A DNA stretch of 6,035 bases from Gemmataceae bacterium. GTDB taxonomy: Bacteria; Planctomycetota; Planctomycetia; Gemmatales; Gemmataceae. The position numbers and the translations under genes were made by a program. The notes under the pieces are model-generated. The model was not told the origin of the DNA, searched no databases, and saw only the letters and a program-made list of their open reading frames with translations. The stretch is taken from positions 1 through 6,035 of the forward strand of contig JAFMJU010000249.1 in assembly GCA_017853285.1 (NCBI GenBank). The letters run 5' to 3'. Within the stretch, counting starts at the first letter, position 1, and every line of letters starts with the position of its first letter. Positions 1 through 5,943 of the stretch are shown in pieces.

Positions 1-1479
1 CCTCCCGAAAAAACGCAGCCGGTGGCACCGCGCAGGATGAACGCCCCTGGCGAGTTGCTGTTTGAGATCAGGGATCTGGCAAAAGTCAGCGACTCGGTTG
101 TCAACCGCTCCCTGAAGGTGCTGCGCGTTGATCCGGGTGAGCTGGTTGAGATCCTGTCCGCTTCGGTTTCCCCAGGTCGCGGGCAGGTCACACCCTCCAG
201 CAACCTGCGGGTGGAGGTGCGCGCGAAACGGACGCCACTCGCGGGTCCGCCCTGCCGCGTGGAATTATCTGTGGAAGGGCCGGCTTCGGTTCAGGGAATT
301 CGCGGCAACTTGCGGGGCACCGTTCCGGCCAATGGCGACACCCTGGTGCTCGAGGCCCAGGGGATTCCCGCGGTCGGGGAGGGTACTGGCGTCTTCACCC
401 TGTCGGTGGACGGGGTGCCCCTCACTTACCGGTTCAGCGCTGATTTCGCGGTGTTCGACCGGGTCGAGGGTGCCGAGCTGGAAAGGGTCCCTTTCCTTGG
501 ACTGAAAGCATCCATGGCCTTGCCTGCCAGGGATGCGCAAGGTTCCATGGCCAGTACGAGCGACACTCCGAAGATACGGGTGGAGGCCTGGGCGAGCCAG
601 TCCCCTGCCGGTTCAACCCTGCGGCTTCAACTCCTTGGCGGTGATCAGTTCAAGATCGCCGAAAAGGTGGAGATTCTTCCAGGGCCCATTGAATCGGTTG
701 TGACCGTGGAGCCCGGCGACAAGGGGGCCTGGCTTTTCTCGCTCAAGGAGGGCCGGTGGAACCGGGAGTGGGATTCCGAGGGAATAGCAGGTCGCAAAAT
801 GGTGCGCCTCGAGCTACTTGGACCGGATGGGGGCATCCTTGGCATCAGGGAAACCCCGCTGATTGTGGACACAACACCACCCCGCTTCGGCCAGTTCTTC
901 GGCTTTCCGGAAAAACTGGCACCGGGAACCACCAGCCGGTTCAGTTTCATGGTGTCCGATGAGGAATCCGGGATCAGCTCGGTCCAGGCTTATCTGGGTC
1001 CACCCAAGCCGCTCGCGCCTCCAGCCGGGAGTCCCCCAGCCGCACCGGTGGTTCCGCCTCCCGTGGTCGAGGTGGTCCCATCAGGCAATGCACGGGAAGT
1101 CCGGCTGGATGTGCCTGTCGATGCCAAAGGGTCTGTGACCTTGACCATCCAGGCCTTGAATGGTTCCGGGCTTGAGACAATCTGGAGTCAGGCTATCGCT
1201 GTAGCGGATGTTCCACCACCCACTGTGGGGGGGCTGAGGGGCGGCGTAACCGAGGCCGGGCGCGCGCAGGGCGGCTTGCCCGTGGTGCTGAAGGATGACA
1301 AGGGCAAGGAGGCGCAGAAGACTGTCACAGACCAATCGGGCGCCTACCTGTTCGAGGGACTCAAACCCGGCAAGTACACGGTTGAAGTCAAAAAGTCCTC
1401 ATCCCGCCGGAGCGCCTCAGCCAAGGTCGAGATCAAGGCCGGGCCTCCTGCGGTTGCCAACCTGAATCTGCTGGAATGA
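1..1479 (+). CDS. Secreted-type multi-domain beta-sandwich protein with C-terminal carboxypeptidase-regulatory-like domain (5' end missing)
   Basis: The reading frame is open from the first base of the window (codons PPEKTQPV precede the GTG at 22), so the gene most likely begins upstream; the GTG at 22 and ATG at 37 are possible but have no good ribosome binding site. It ends at TGA 1477-1479, leaving 492 visible residues. Counting codons from base 1, residues about 45-285 are rich in alternating hydrophobic residues, as in Ig-like or CARDB-like beta-sandwiches. A VDTTPP motif at about 289-294 is a typical boundary in bacterial Ig-like surface proteins. A Pro/Ala-rich linker follows at about 333-362. 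The last 80 residues (from about 410) carry the pattern G-x-V-x-D-x-x-G-x-Y-x-F-x-x-L-x-P-G-x-Y-x-V, typical of carboxypeptidase-regulatory-like or SdrD-B-like domains, which are usually structural or adhesive. No catalytic motif is visible. A role at the cell surface or in the periplasm is inferred; the export signal would lie outside the window. The downstream neighbour is convergent. Confidence 0.8.
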   Translation, partial: PPEKTQPVAPRRMNAPGELLFEIRDLAKVSDSVVNRSLKVLRVDPGELVEILSASVSPGRGQVTPSSNLRVEVRAKRTPLAGPPCRVELSVEGPASVQGIRGNLRGTVPANGDTLVLEAQGIPAVGEGTGVFTLSVDGVPLTYRFSADFAVFDRVEGAELERVPFLGLKASMALPARDAQGSMASTSDTPKIRVEAWASQSPAGSTLRLQLLGGDQFKIAEKVEILPGPIESVVTVEPGDKGAWLFSLKEGRWNREWDSEGIAGRKMVRLELLGPDGGILGIRETPLIVDTTPPRFGQFFGFPEKLAPGTTSRFSFMVSDEESGISSVQAYLGPPKPLAPPAGSPPAAPVVPPPVVEVVPSGNAREVRLDVPVDAKGSVTLTIQALNGSGLETIWSQAIAVADVPPPTVGGLRGGVTEAGRAQGGLPVVLKDDKGKEAQKTVTDQSGAYLFEGLKPGKYTVEVKKSSSRRSASAKVEIKAGPPAVANLNLLE

Positions 1480-1512
1480 TCTCCCGCCGACAAACCGTGC
1501 CCATACAGCCGT

Positions 1513-1549
1513 GGGCCAGATCGGTTTTCGATCCGTTACTGATTGGCCC
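1513..1549. terminator. Candidate hairpin between convergent genes
   Basis: GGGCCA (1513-1518) pairs perfectly with TGGCCC (1544-1549). Beyond a single bulged G at 1519 the stem continues with ATC (1520-1522) pairing with GAT (1541-1543). The loop itself contains a small GATCG/CGATC repeat. It lies in the 56-base gap between the convergent stop codons and runs over the last few codons of the minus-strand gene. A bidirectional terminator would fit here, but neither strand has a T-tract after the stem, so an intrinsic terminator is only a weak possibility. Confidence 0.25.
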
Positions 1550-2729
1550 CCTTCAGACCCGAATCTGACGCCCCCTGGGCGGCTGCCTCCCCGCCGGTTT
1601 GTCCAATGCGGCCTTGTGCCGCGAATTGGAAAATACCCACTAGGCTGCGGTTGCCTTTGCCCAGGGCCGGGCCCGGAGCTCGGTTTTCAGCCAGTGGCTG
1701 AGAACGGTGCTTCTGGATGGTCAGCATCGCGCGGGACAAAACGGCTTCGGAGGATTCTTGCCGGTTCCCCCATCCGGGTGCCTGTGGGGTTCCCATCGGT
1801 TGCATCTCCTTGGCGACCGCGTTTTCCCCTCCTTTGGTTGCAGGTGGGTTGTGGCTGGCTGGTTGGGCTATCGGCGCATTCTGCCCCAAGGTTTTCAGGG
1901 CAGCAGTCACCACGCCGGAGCCATCTTCCATACCCGCCGCCTTCTCACGCAGGTCCGCCCGGCCCGCGGGGGAGGGTTTTTCAGGGGCCTTTTCCGGTTG
2001 GGTTTTTGGCAAGGGAAGGGCGCCAGGCGGTTCAGGACGCTGCGGCTCCTCTCGCTCGACATAGCATTCCAGGGCGTGTTGCAGGGCCACCAGGGCCATC
2101 TCGCGCACTCGGGGCGAGTTCTCGGGGGGATTGCCGTCCTTGCTGCTGGCGTTGACCGTGATCGTCAGCGCATCGATCACTTTCTTCGTGCCACAGCAGC
2201 CGATCGAAAGCACCTTGGCAGCTTCCAGCCGCACGCATTCCGCCTTGTCGGTCCGCAGGGAATTGATGAGCGCCAGCTCGGCCTCGGGATACCAATTGCA
2301 ATCCACCCGGGCGAGGCAACGGACTGCCTTGCGCCGCTCCTCCATCTCCACCTGGTCCTTGGTGATCCGGGCGCAGGCGCCCGCGGCGCTGTCGGCCGGG
2401 GCCTTCAAATCCTCTTGCGATACGGGGGGGCAGCACGGCTTGATGCAACCGCCGGACATCATGCTCAGAGGCATGGTCATGCTGCTGAGCAACTGCCCCA
2501 CGCAACATTTGCAAATCTTTTCCTTGCATTTGGCGCAAGCCGCCTTGACCGCCATCAGTTGCTGCTGGCTGGGCATCACGAATCCCCACAGGTTGGGGAT
2601 ACTGGAACCGCTGGCAGTCGTTGTGGTTGTGGCTGCGGTGGTGTCCTGTGCCAACAAGGTGGAAGGCATTGCCATGGCAGTGAGCATGGCCAGAAAAATG
2701 GGGATATAAGCCAATATCTGCCGAGCCAT
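1536..2729 (-). CDS. Secreted cysteine-rich protein with HEAT-like repeats
   Basis: The protein has 397 residues, from ATG at 2729-2727 to TAA at 1538-1536. The start is supported by GGAGGA seven bases upstream and by a classic signal peptide (about residues 1-27: short basic start, hydrophobic core, likely cleavage after LLA or LAQ). A Thr-rich linker (about 30-38) follows. Next is a Cys cluster: C65, C68, C73, C75, C76 (CxxCxxxxCxCC), then C95, C99, C100. Residues about 127-222 form three helical segments of HEAT or PBS-lyase type (RRKAVRCLARV, VRLEAAKVLS, VREMALVALQHAL), with further Cys at 119, 138, 144, 165, 178, 179 and 222. From about 225 to the end the chain is Pro/Ala/Gly/Gln-rich and probably disordered. 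HEAT repeats usually bind other proteins, so an extracytoplasmic scaffold is a reasonable inference. The many Cys could form disulfides or bind metal; the sequence does not decide. I do not recognise a named family beyond planctomycete secreted HEAT-type proteins. It is divergent from the Cys-rich barrel gene at 2962. Confidence 0.83.
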   Translation of the reverse strand: MARQILAYIPIFLAMLTAMAMPSTLLAQDTTAATTTTTASGSSIPNLWGFVMPSQQQLMAVKAACAKCKEKICKCCVGQLLSSMTMPLSMMSGGCIKPCCPPVSQEDLKAPADSAAGACARITKDQVEMEERRKAVRCLARVDCNWYPEAELALINSLRTDKAECVRLEAAKVLSIGCCGTKKVIDALTITVNASSKDGNPPENSPRVREMALVALQHALECYVEREEPQRPEPPGALPLPKTQPEKAPEKPSPAGRADLREKAAGMEDGSGVVTAALKTLGQNAPIAQPASHNPPATKGGENAVAKEMQPMGTPQAPGWGNRQESSEAVLSRAMLTIQKHRSQPLAENRAPGPALGKGNRSLVGIFQFAAQGRIGQTGGEAAAQGASDSGLKGANQ

Positions 2730-2736
2730 CGCCGCA

Positions 2737-2742
2737 TCCTCC
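2737..2742 (-). promoter_or_regulatory. Shine-Dalgarno site of the HEAT-like gene
   Basis: On the minus strand the sequence reads GGAGGA, with seven bases between it and the ATG at 2729-2727. This is a near-consensus ribosome binding site and fixes the start of the minus-strand gene, in agreement with the signal peptide that begins there. Confidence 0.7.
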
Positions 2743-2783
2743 GTGGACCTCTTCCACCCCGTGAAGATAAATCGGCGTTAAAT

Positions 2784-2809
2784 TGGGAAAAGATTGAGGA
2801 TTTTTCCCA
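2784..2809. repeat. 8-bp perfect inverted repeat TGGGAAAA/TTTTCCCA
   Basis: TGGGAAAA (2784-2791) and TTTTCCCA (2802-2809) are exact reverse complements separated by 10 bases. A third copy, TTTTCCCA, lies at 2902-2909, exactly 100 bases after the second. The element sits in the divergent promoter region, 55 bases upstream of the minus-strand start and 153 upstream of the plus-strand start. It could be a protein-binding operator or an RNA hairpin in the minus-strand leader. No known regulator site is recognised. Confidence 0.5.
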
Positions 2810-2815
2810 CGCCCG

Positions 2816-2872
2816 AATCCGGCTGTTCTCCCCAGTAACCCGGATTGCCTAAACAGCCAAAGCCTGGCTTTT
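2816..2872 (+). promoter_or_regulatory. Overlapping, mutually exclusive hairpins (attenuator-like)
   Basis: Three stems can form here. Stem A: AATCCGG (2816-2822) with CCGGATT (2840-2846). Stem B: GGCTGTT (2821-2827) with AACAGCC (2852-2858). Stem C: AGCCA (2855-2859) with TGGCT (2865-2869), whose last T begins a TTTT run (2869-2872). A and B share GG 2821-2822, and B and C share AGCC 2855-2858. So B excludes both A and C, while A and C can coexist; this is the layout of a transcription attenuator. It lies 90 bases upstream of the start at 2962. Stem C has only 5 bp and the T-run is short, and no leader peptide or ligand-binding core is recognised, so function is inferred and uncertain. Confidence 0.3.
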
Positions 2873-2880
2873 GAACAGCA

Positions 2881-2925
2881 TTTTCGGAAAAACCAGCAAA
2901 CTTTTCCCATTCTGCCAACCGAAAA
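2881..2925. repeat. 7-bp inverted repeat TTTTCGG/CCGAAAA upstream of the barrel gene
   Basis: TTTTCGG (2881-2887) and CCGAAAA (2919-2925) are exact reverse complements spaced by 31 bases, and the TTTTCCCA copy at 2902-2909 lies between them. The left arm is itself part of a near-palindrome, TTTTC-G-GAAAA (2881-2891). The repeat ends 36 bases before the ATG at 2962, so it could lie in the 5' leader or the promoter. AT-rich arms of this length can also arise by chance. Confidence 0.35.
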
Positions 2926-2961
2926 GAAGGATGTGACACTCCTTTATTAAGGGCAGGGTGC

Positions 2962-4275
2962 ATGAATCTTCTGACGACCAGAAGCCTGATTGCCGTGGCG
3001 GGGAGGGCTGTTCTCCTCGCTCTTCTGGCACTTTCTGGTTGGGTCAGCACCGTCCATTGTCAGGAAGGCGGGTCTCCCCCTGCCGACCTTCCCCTCCCCA
3101 ACCAAATCATCCCGGACCTCCCAACTGGGAACTCCCATCCACTGGCTGAAATGATCGACGGCCATGTCACTCCAGTGAGTGGTTGCGCCAGTTGCGGTTC
3201 CGCCCCTCTGGGTGGCGGCCTGGGTGGCATGCCGCGGGGTGCCAGCGGCGCCAGCCTCTACGACCCGGTGGGCTGTTGCCCCGGTAGCGAGTGCGGTCAG
3301 GGTCGCAACACCTGCTACGGTTGCGAGCACGATGGTTTCCTGGCGCGCATGCTGTGCGGGGTGTACGAGTGCCTCGCCTGCCCCGACCCCTGCTACGAAC
3401 CCGGTTGGCGGCCGATCATGGATATCGGTTTTTTCACCGAATGCGCCCGTCCGGTCAGCCAGCAGCGCATCCGTTTGACCAGTTACCAGCACATGACCAA
3501 TTACACTCGGAATAGTTATAAAATAGCCCCTCCTGGTCTGGGACCTCCCATGACTGCGGCACGGGCTCCCTACTATCTGGTGGATCCGTCGGTAAACATC
3601 AATGAGGCTTCCCTTTACACCGAGATCGCAGCCGGCAATGTGGGTGTCATCCTGGACGTGCCTTTCCTGATGACAGACTTCGAGCATGGACTTCTCACAG
3701 GCGGGGGTGGTTCTGGTTTTGGCAACATGACGACGGGCATCAAATCAACCATTTTTGATAGCGAGCTGCTGCAGGTCGGATGGAAAACCGTGACCAACCT
3801 GCCTGTCGGTCTGACCACGGTGGGGCTGGGCAATGGTTTGGTTTCCATGGAAATTGGGGGTCTGGTTGGTCTGAAAATTTCCGAAGACTGTTTTTTCCAG
3901 GCAAATTTCACCGAGTGGATACCCTTCGGTGGTCTGATGCCTTTCTACCCCGGCGCGATGTTCATCACTCGCATGAGTCTGAACCAAAAAGTGTGGCAGG
4001 CCAATCCAAAGGTTCCGGTTTTCTTGAACCTGGAGTACAGCGGTTATTTCTTCCAGGCTGGCGGGTATGCCGCTTACGAAAACATCCAAACCAATCCCTG
4101 GGCCTCCACTCCTGTCACCTCTCCCGGCTACAGCTATCACCAGCTCGGTCCCGGCATCAGGGTCTTCATGACCGAGAAACTGGACGCAGGTTTCGCGGCC
4201 CAGTTTTCCCTGAACCCGGAGCAGGGTAGCTGGGGCGACCAGCAATATCGGGTCGATTTCCGGTTCCGTTATTGA
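2962..4275 (+). CDS. Cys-rich secreted protein with C-terminal outer-membrane beta-barrel
   Basis: The protein has 437 residues, from ATG 2962 to TGA 4273-4275. The start is supported by a signal peptide (residues 1 to about 33, hydrophobic core about 17-28) and by purine-rich AAGGG at 2949-2953, a moderate ribosome binding site. Residues 75-144 form a Gly/Cys-rich segment with 11 Cys, including GCASC at 74-78 and paired C105-C106. From about 149 (WRPIMDIGFF) to the end, short alternating amphipathic strands predominate, for example around GFGNMTTGIKSTIFD (about 252-266) and the closing strands GPGIRVFMTEKLDAGF and QYRVDFRFRY. The final aromatic residue (Y437) and alternating pattern match the C-terminal signal used for outer-membrane barrel insertion by the BAM machinery. 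It resembles planctomycete barrel proteins related to the Phenol_MetA_deg-like/BBP7-type porins; this is from memory of family patterns and unverified. Its location would be the outer membrane; its substrate is unknown. It is divergent from the HEAT-like gene, and the MFS gene follows after 80 bases on the same strand. Confidence 0.8.
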   Translation: MNLLTTRSLIAVAGRAVLLALLALSGWVSTVHCQEGGSPPADLPLPNQIIPDLPTGNSHPLAEMIDGHVTPVSGCASCGSAPLGGGLGGMPRGASGASLYDPVGCCPGSECGQGRNTCYGCEHDGFLARMLCGVYECLACPDPCYEPGWRPIMDIGFFTECARPVSQQRIRLTSYQHMTNYTRNSYKIAPPGLGPPMTAARAPYYLVDPSVNINEASLYTEIAAGNVGVILDVPFLMTDFEHGLLTGGGGSGFGNMTTGIKSTIFDSELLQVGWKTVTNLPVGLTTVGLGNGLVSMEIGGLVGLKISEDCFFQANFTEWIPFGGLMPFYPGAMFITRMSLNQKVWQANPKVPVFLNLEYSGYFFQAGGYAAYENIQTNPWASTPVTSPGYSYHQLGPGIRVFMTEKLDAGFAAQFSLNPEQGSWGDQQYRVDFRFRY

Positions 4276-4290
4276 TCTACTTTCTCCAAT

Positions 4291-4334
4291 CCAGCGCTGG
4301 CAGGCCTGTAGGATAAAGATTTAGGCCACCTGCC
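4291..4334. repeat. Palindrome cluster between barrel and transporter genes
   Basis: The 80-base gap holds two abutting perfect palindromes, CCAGCGCTGG (4291-4300) and CAGGCCTG (4301-4308). In addition GGCAGG (4299-4304) pairs with CCTGCC (4329-4334), and GGCCT (4303-4307) pairs with AGGCC (4323-4327). The RNA could therefore fold in several alternative ways. There is no T-tract after the stems, so a standard intrinsic terminator is not clear. It could be a processing or partial-termination element between the two genes. Confidence 0.4.
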
Positions 4335-4355
4335 TCTCAATGCGGCGAAATCCCT

Positions 4356-5681
4356 TTGAACCTTTCCACCCAGCCCGAAATCCTTTCCGAACCCTCACCC
4401 CCGGTTGGCGATCGCCGGCTCGAAACCATTATCTTGGTCACTCTGGTAGCGGTGCAGTTCACCAGCATCATCGATTTCATGATCGTCATGCCGCTCGGCC
4501 CCCAGCTCATGGCTTCTCTCGGGATCGACGGGGAGCGTTTTGGCTGGATCATTTCCTCCTACACCTTCGCGGCAGGGCTGGCGGGACTTTTGGCAGCGCC
4601 GTTTCTGGACCGGTTCGACCGGAAATACGCTTTCCTTGTGCTGTATGTGGGCTTCATCGCGGGGACGCTGGCGTGCGGCCTTGCCCCCGGTTTTTGGCTG
4701 TTGCTGGCGGCGCGCACCCTGGCAGGGGCCTTTGGCGGGTTGCTCGGGGGCCAGGCGATGGCCATCGTCGCGGATGTCTTCCCCGAAAACCGCAGGGGCC
4801 AGGCGACAGGCGCCCTGATGTCGGCATTTGCTGTCGCCTCGGTGGCGGGGGTACCGCTGGGGATCGCCATCGGCAATCGCTACGGCTGGCAGGTCCCTTT
4901 CCTGGTTTTGGCGGTGCTCAGCCTACCACTCCTGGGACTGGCAACCTGGGCGATGCCGCCCATACGCGGCCATCTCCAGCCTGACAGGCGGAGATCGCTG
5001 GGCAATATCGCGGAGAATCTGTCCAATCCCAACCACCTGTGGGCCTTCCTTTTGGTGAGTTTGCTGATGTTCGGCGCCTTCATGGTCATCCCGTTTATCA
5101 GTACATTTTATGTGGCCAATGTCGGTGTTACCGAGGGGCAATTACCAATCATTTTCATCGTGGGCGGCATGGTCACGCTGGTCGGGTCGCCCGTCATAGG
5201 GCGTTTGGTCGATCGGTTCGGCAAGTTGACGATGTTCCGGGTGCTGCTGCCGGTTTCCGCCCTGATGGTGCTGGTTATCACCCACCTTCCGCCCGTGGGC
5301 ATCATTTGGGCCTCCTTGGCGACATCCCTGTTGATGTTGACCAACACCGGCCGGATGGTGGCCGCGATGGCCCTGATCACCGGTTGTGTGGAACCAAGCC
5401 GCCGGGGCGGCTTCATGTCGGCCAATTCCTCCTTTCAACATATCGCCGGAGGCTTGGGAACCGCGTTGGGGGGTGTTCTGGTGCTGGTTCAACCCGGCCA
5501 ACCCTTTTTGCACTACGAGCGGGCGGGGTATGTGGCGGTTGCCGCAACACTTGCCAGCCTGTTGGTGGTTGGCAAACTAAGGCTACTGCCGGTTCAAACC
5601 CCCGTGACAGTGGAGCAAAGCCTGGCCGCCGCCGCCGAAGCCCAAATGGACGCCGGCGAGGCCCTCACCTTGGTTGAGTGA
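4356..5681 (+). CDS. MFS transporter, DHA1-like (12 TM), TTG start
   Basis: The protein has 441 residues and about 12 hydrophobic segments, the usual size for the 12-TM drug:H+ antiporter-like branch of the major facilitator superfamily. TM1 contains the stretch IIDFMIVMPLGPQL (about 38-51) with an acidic D40. The loop between TM2 and TM3 carries a motif-A variant, LLAAPFLDRFDRKYAFL (about 78-94), repeated in the second half as SPVIGRLVDRFGK (278-290). TM5 has the motif-C-like SVAGVPLG (162-169). A basic central loop (about 202-230) separates the two halves. It is an inner-membrane transporter probably driven by the proton gradient; the substrate cannot be told, and efflux of small molecules is the family's usual role. 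The best start is TTG 4356; no in-frame ATG occurs before residue 42, inside TM1, and the frame is closed by TAA at 4314-4316. No Shine-Dalgarno sequence is visible. It could share a transcript with the barrel gene 80 bases upstream. Confidence 0.9.
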   Translation: MNLSTQPEILSEPSPPVGDRRLETIILVTLVAVQFTSIIDFMIVMPLGPQLMASLGIDGERFGWIISSYTFAAGLAGLLAAPFLDRFDRKYAFLVLYVGFIAGTLACGLAPGFWLLLAARTLAGAFGGLLGGQAMAIVADVFPENRRGQATGALMSAFAVASVAGVPLGIAIGNRYGWQVPFLVLAVLSLPLLGLATWAMPPIRGHLQPDRRRSLGNIAENLSNPNHLWAFLLVSLLMFGAFMVIPFISTFYVANVGVTEGQLPIIFIVGGMVTLVGSPVIGRLVDRFGKLTMFRVLLPVSALMVLVITHLPPVGIIWASLATSLLMLTNTGRMVAAMALITGCVEPSRRGGFMSANSSFQHIAGGLGTALGGVLVLVQPGQPFLHYERAGYVAVAATLASLLVVGKLRLLPVQTPVTVEQSLAAAAEAQMDAGEALTLVE

Positions 5682-5827
5682 TCTCCAACAAGGTTCCGGG
5701 CAAGCCCCGTAGCCCAAATTCGGGTCGTAATTTAGGTAGTTTTCTTGCTGATTTCGCTGAAAATCCCGGGTGGGACGAATCAGCGTCCAAAAAGTTCAAA
5801 AAAATAATTTGCCTTTTCCAAAATCGT

Positions 5828-5850
5828 GACACAAGTTGTGGGTGTCTTTT
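5828..5850 (+). terminator. Weak terminator-like hairpin with TTTT
   Basis: GACAC (5828-5832) pairs with GTGTC (5842-5846) over a 9-base loop and is followed directly by TTTT (5847-5850). An alternative CACAA/TTGTG fold overlaps it. The stem is short and lies about 145 bases after the transporter stop, so it is only a candidate end for that transcript. Confidence 0.25.
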
Positions 5851-5932
5851 GGATGAGGCTGATTTAATCTTTGTTCGCAAGTTCAAGCAGCCCAATAGTT
5901 TCTGAAGATATCATTTTATTTATTCGGCAACC

Positions 5933-5937
5933 GGAGG
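5933..5937 (+). promoter_or_regulatory. Shine-Dalgarno site of the right-edge gene
   Basis: GGAGG lies six bases upstream of ATG 5944. It is a consensus ribosome binding site and supports that ATG as a true start although only 30 codons of the gene are in the window. Confidence 0.75.
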
Positions 5938-5943
5938 CCTGTC

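Larger units (their letters stand above)
5682..5943. other. AT-rich intergenic region upstream of the right-edge gene
   Basis: This 262-base gap is much richer in A and T than the genes around it. It has A-tracts at about 5789-5806 that could bend the DNA or act as an upstream promoter element. A weak sigma70-like pair, TTGTTC (5871-5876) and AATAGT (5894-5899) with a 17-base spacer, would place transcription start near 5906, but the match is poor. GCTGATTT occurs twice (5747-5754 and 5858-5865). A 75-codon frame starting from GTG 5678 runs through most of it but shows no gene-like features. It most likely holds the end of the transporter transcript and the promoter of the next gene. Confidence 0.5.

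Noticed and set aside
1707..2852. Long open frame on the + strand (381 codons) opposite the HEAT-like gene
   Set aside because: The minus-strand gene has a consensus ribosome binding site, a signal peptide and HEAT-like repeats. The plus frame has no recognisable domain, is rich in Gly/Arg/His as GC-rich antisense frames are, and runs on into the intergenic region.
2032..2910. Second minus-strand open frame (292 codons) overlapping the HEAT-like gene
   Set aside because: It is a shifted-frame shadow of the same strand, with low-complexity Gly/Arg/Gln composition and no signal peptide or domain.
2940..2961. TATTAA (2945-2950) as a -10 box for the barrel gene
   Set aside because: Only 4 of 6 consensus bases and no -35 at the right distance; it would also leave almost no leader.
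2947..3687. Minus-strand open frame of 246 codons opposite the barrel gene
   Set aside because: The plus-strand gene has a clear signal peptide and barrel pattern; the antisense frame has no recognisable features.
4340..4984. Open frame from ATG 4340 (214 codons) overlapping the transporter
   Set aside because: It has an ATG start but its product is Arg/Pro/Gly-rich with no membrane segments. The other frame encodes a clear MFS transporter.
5678..5905. Open frame of 75 codons from a GTG overlapping the transporter stop
   Set aside because: No ribosome binding site, no recognisable domain and AT-rich intergenic composition. The overlap with the stop could suggest coupling, but nothing else supports a gene.
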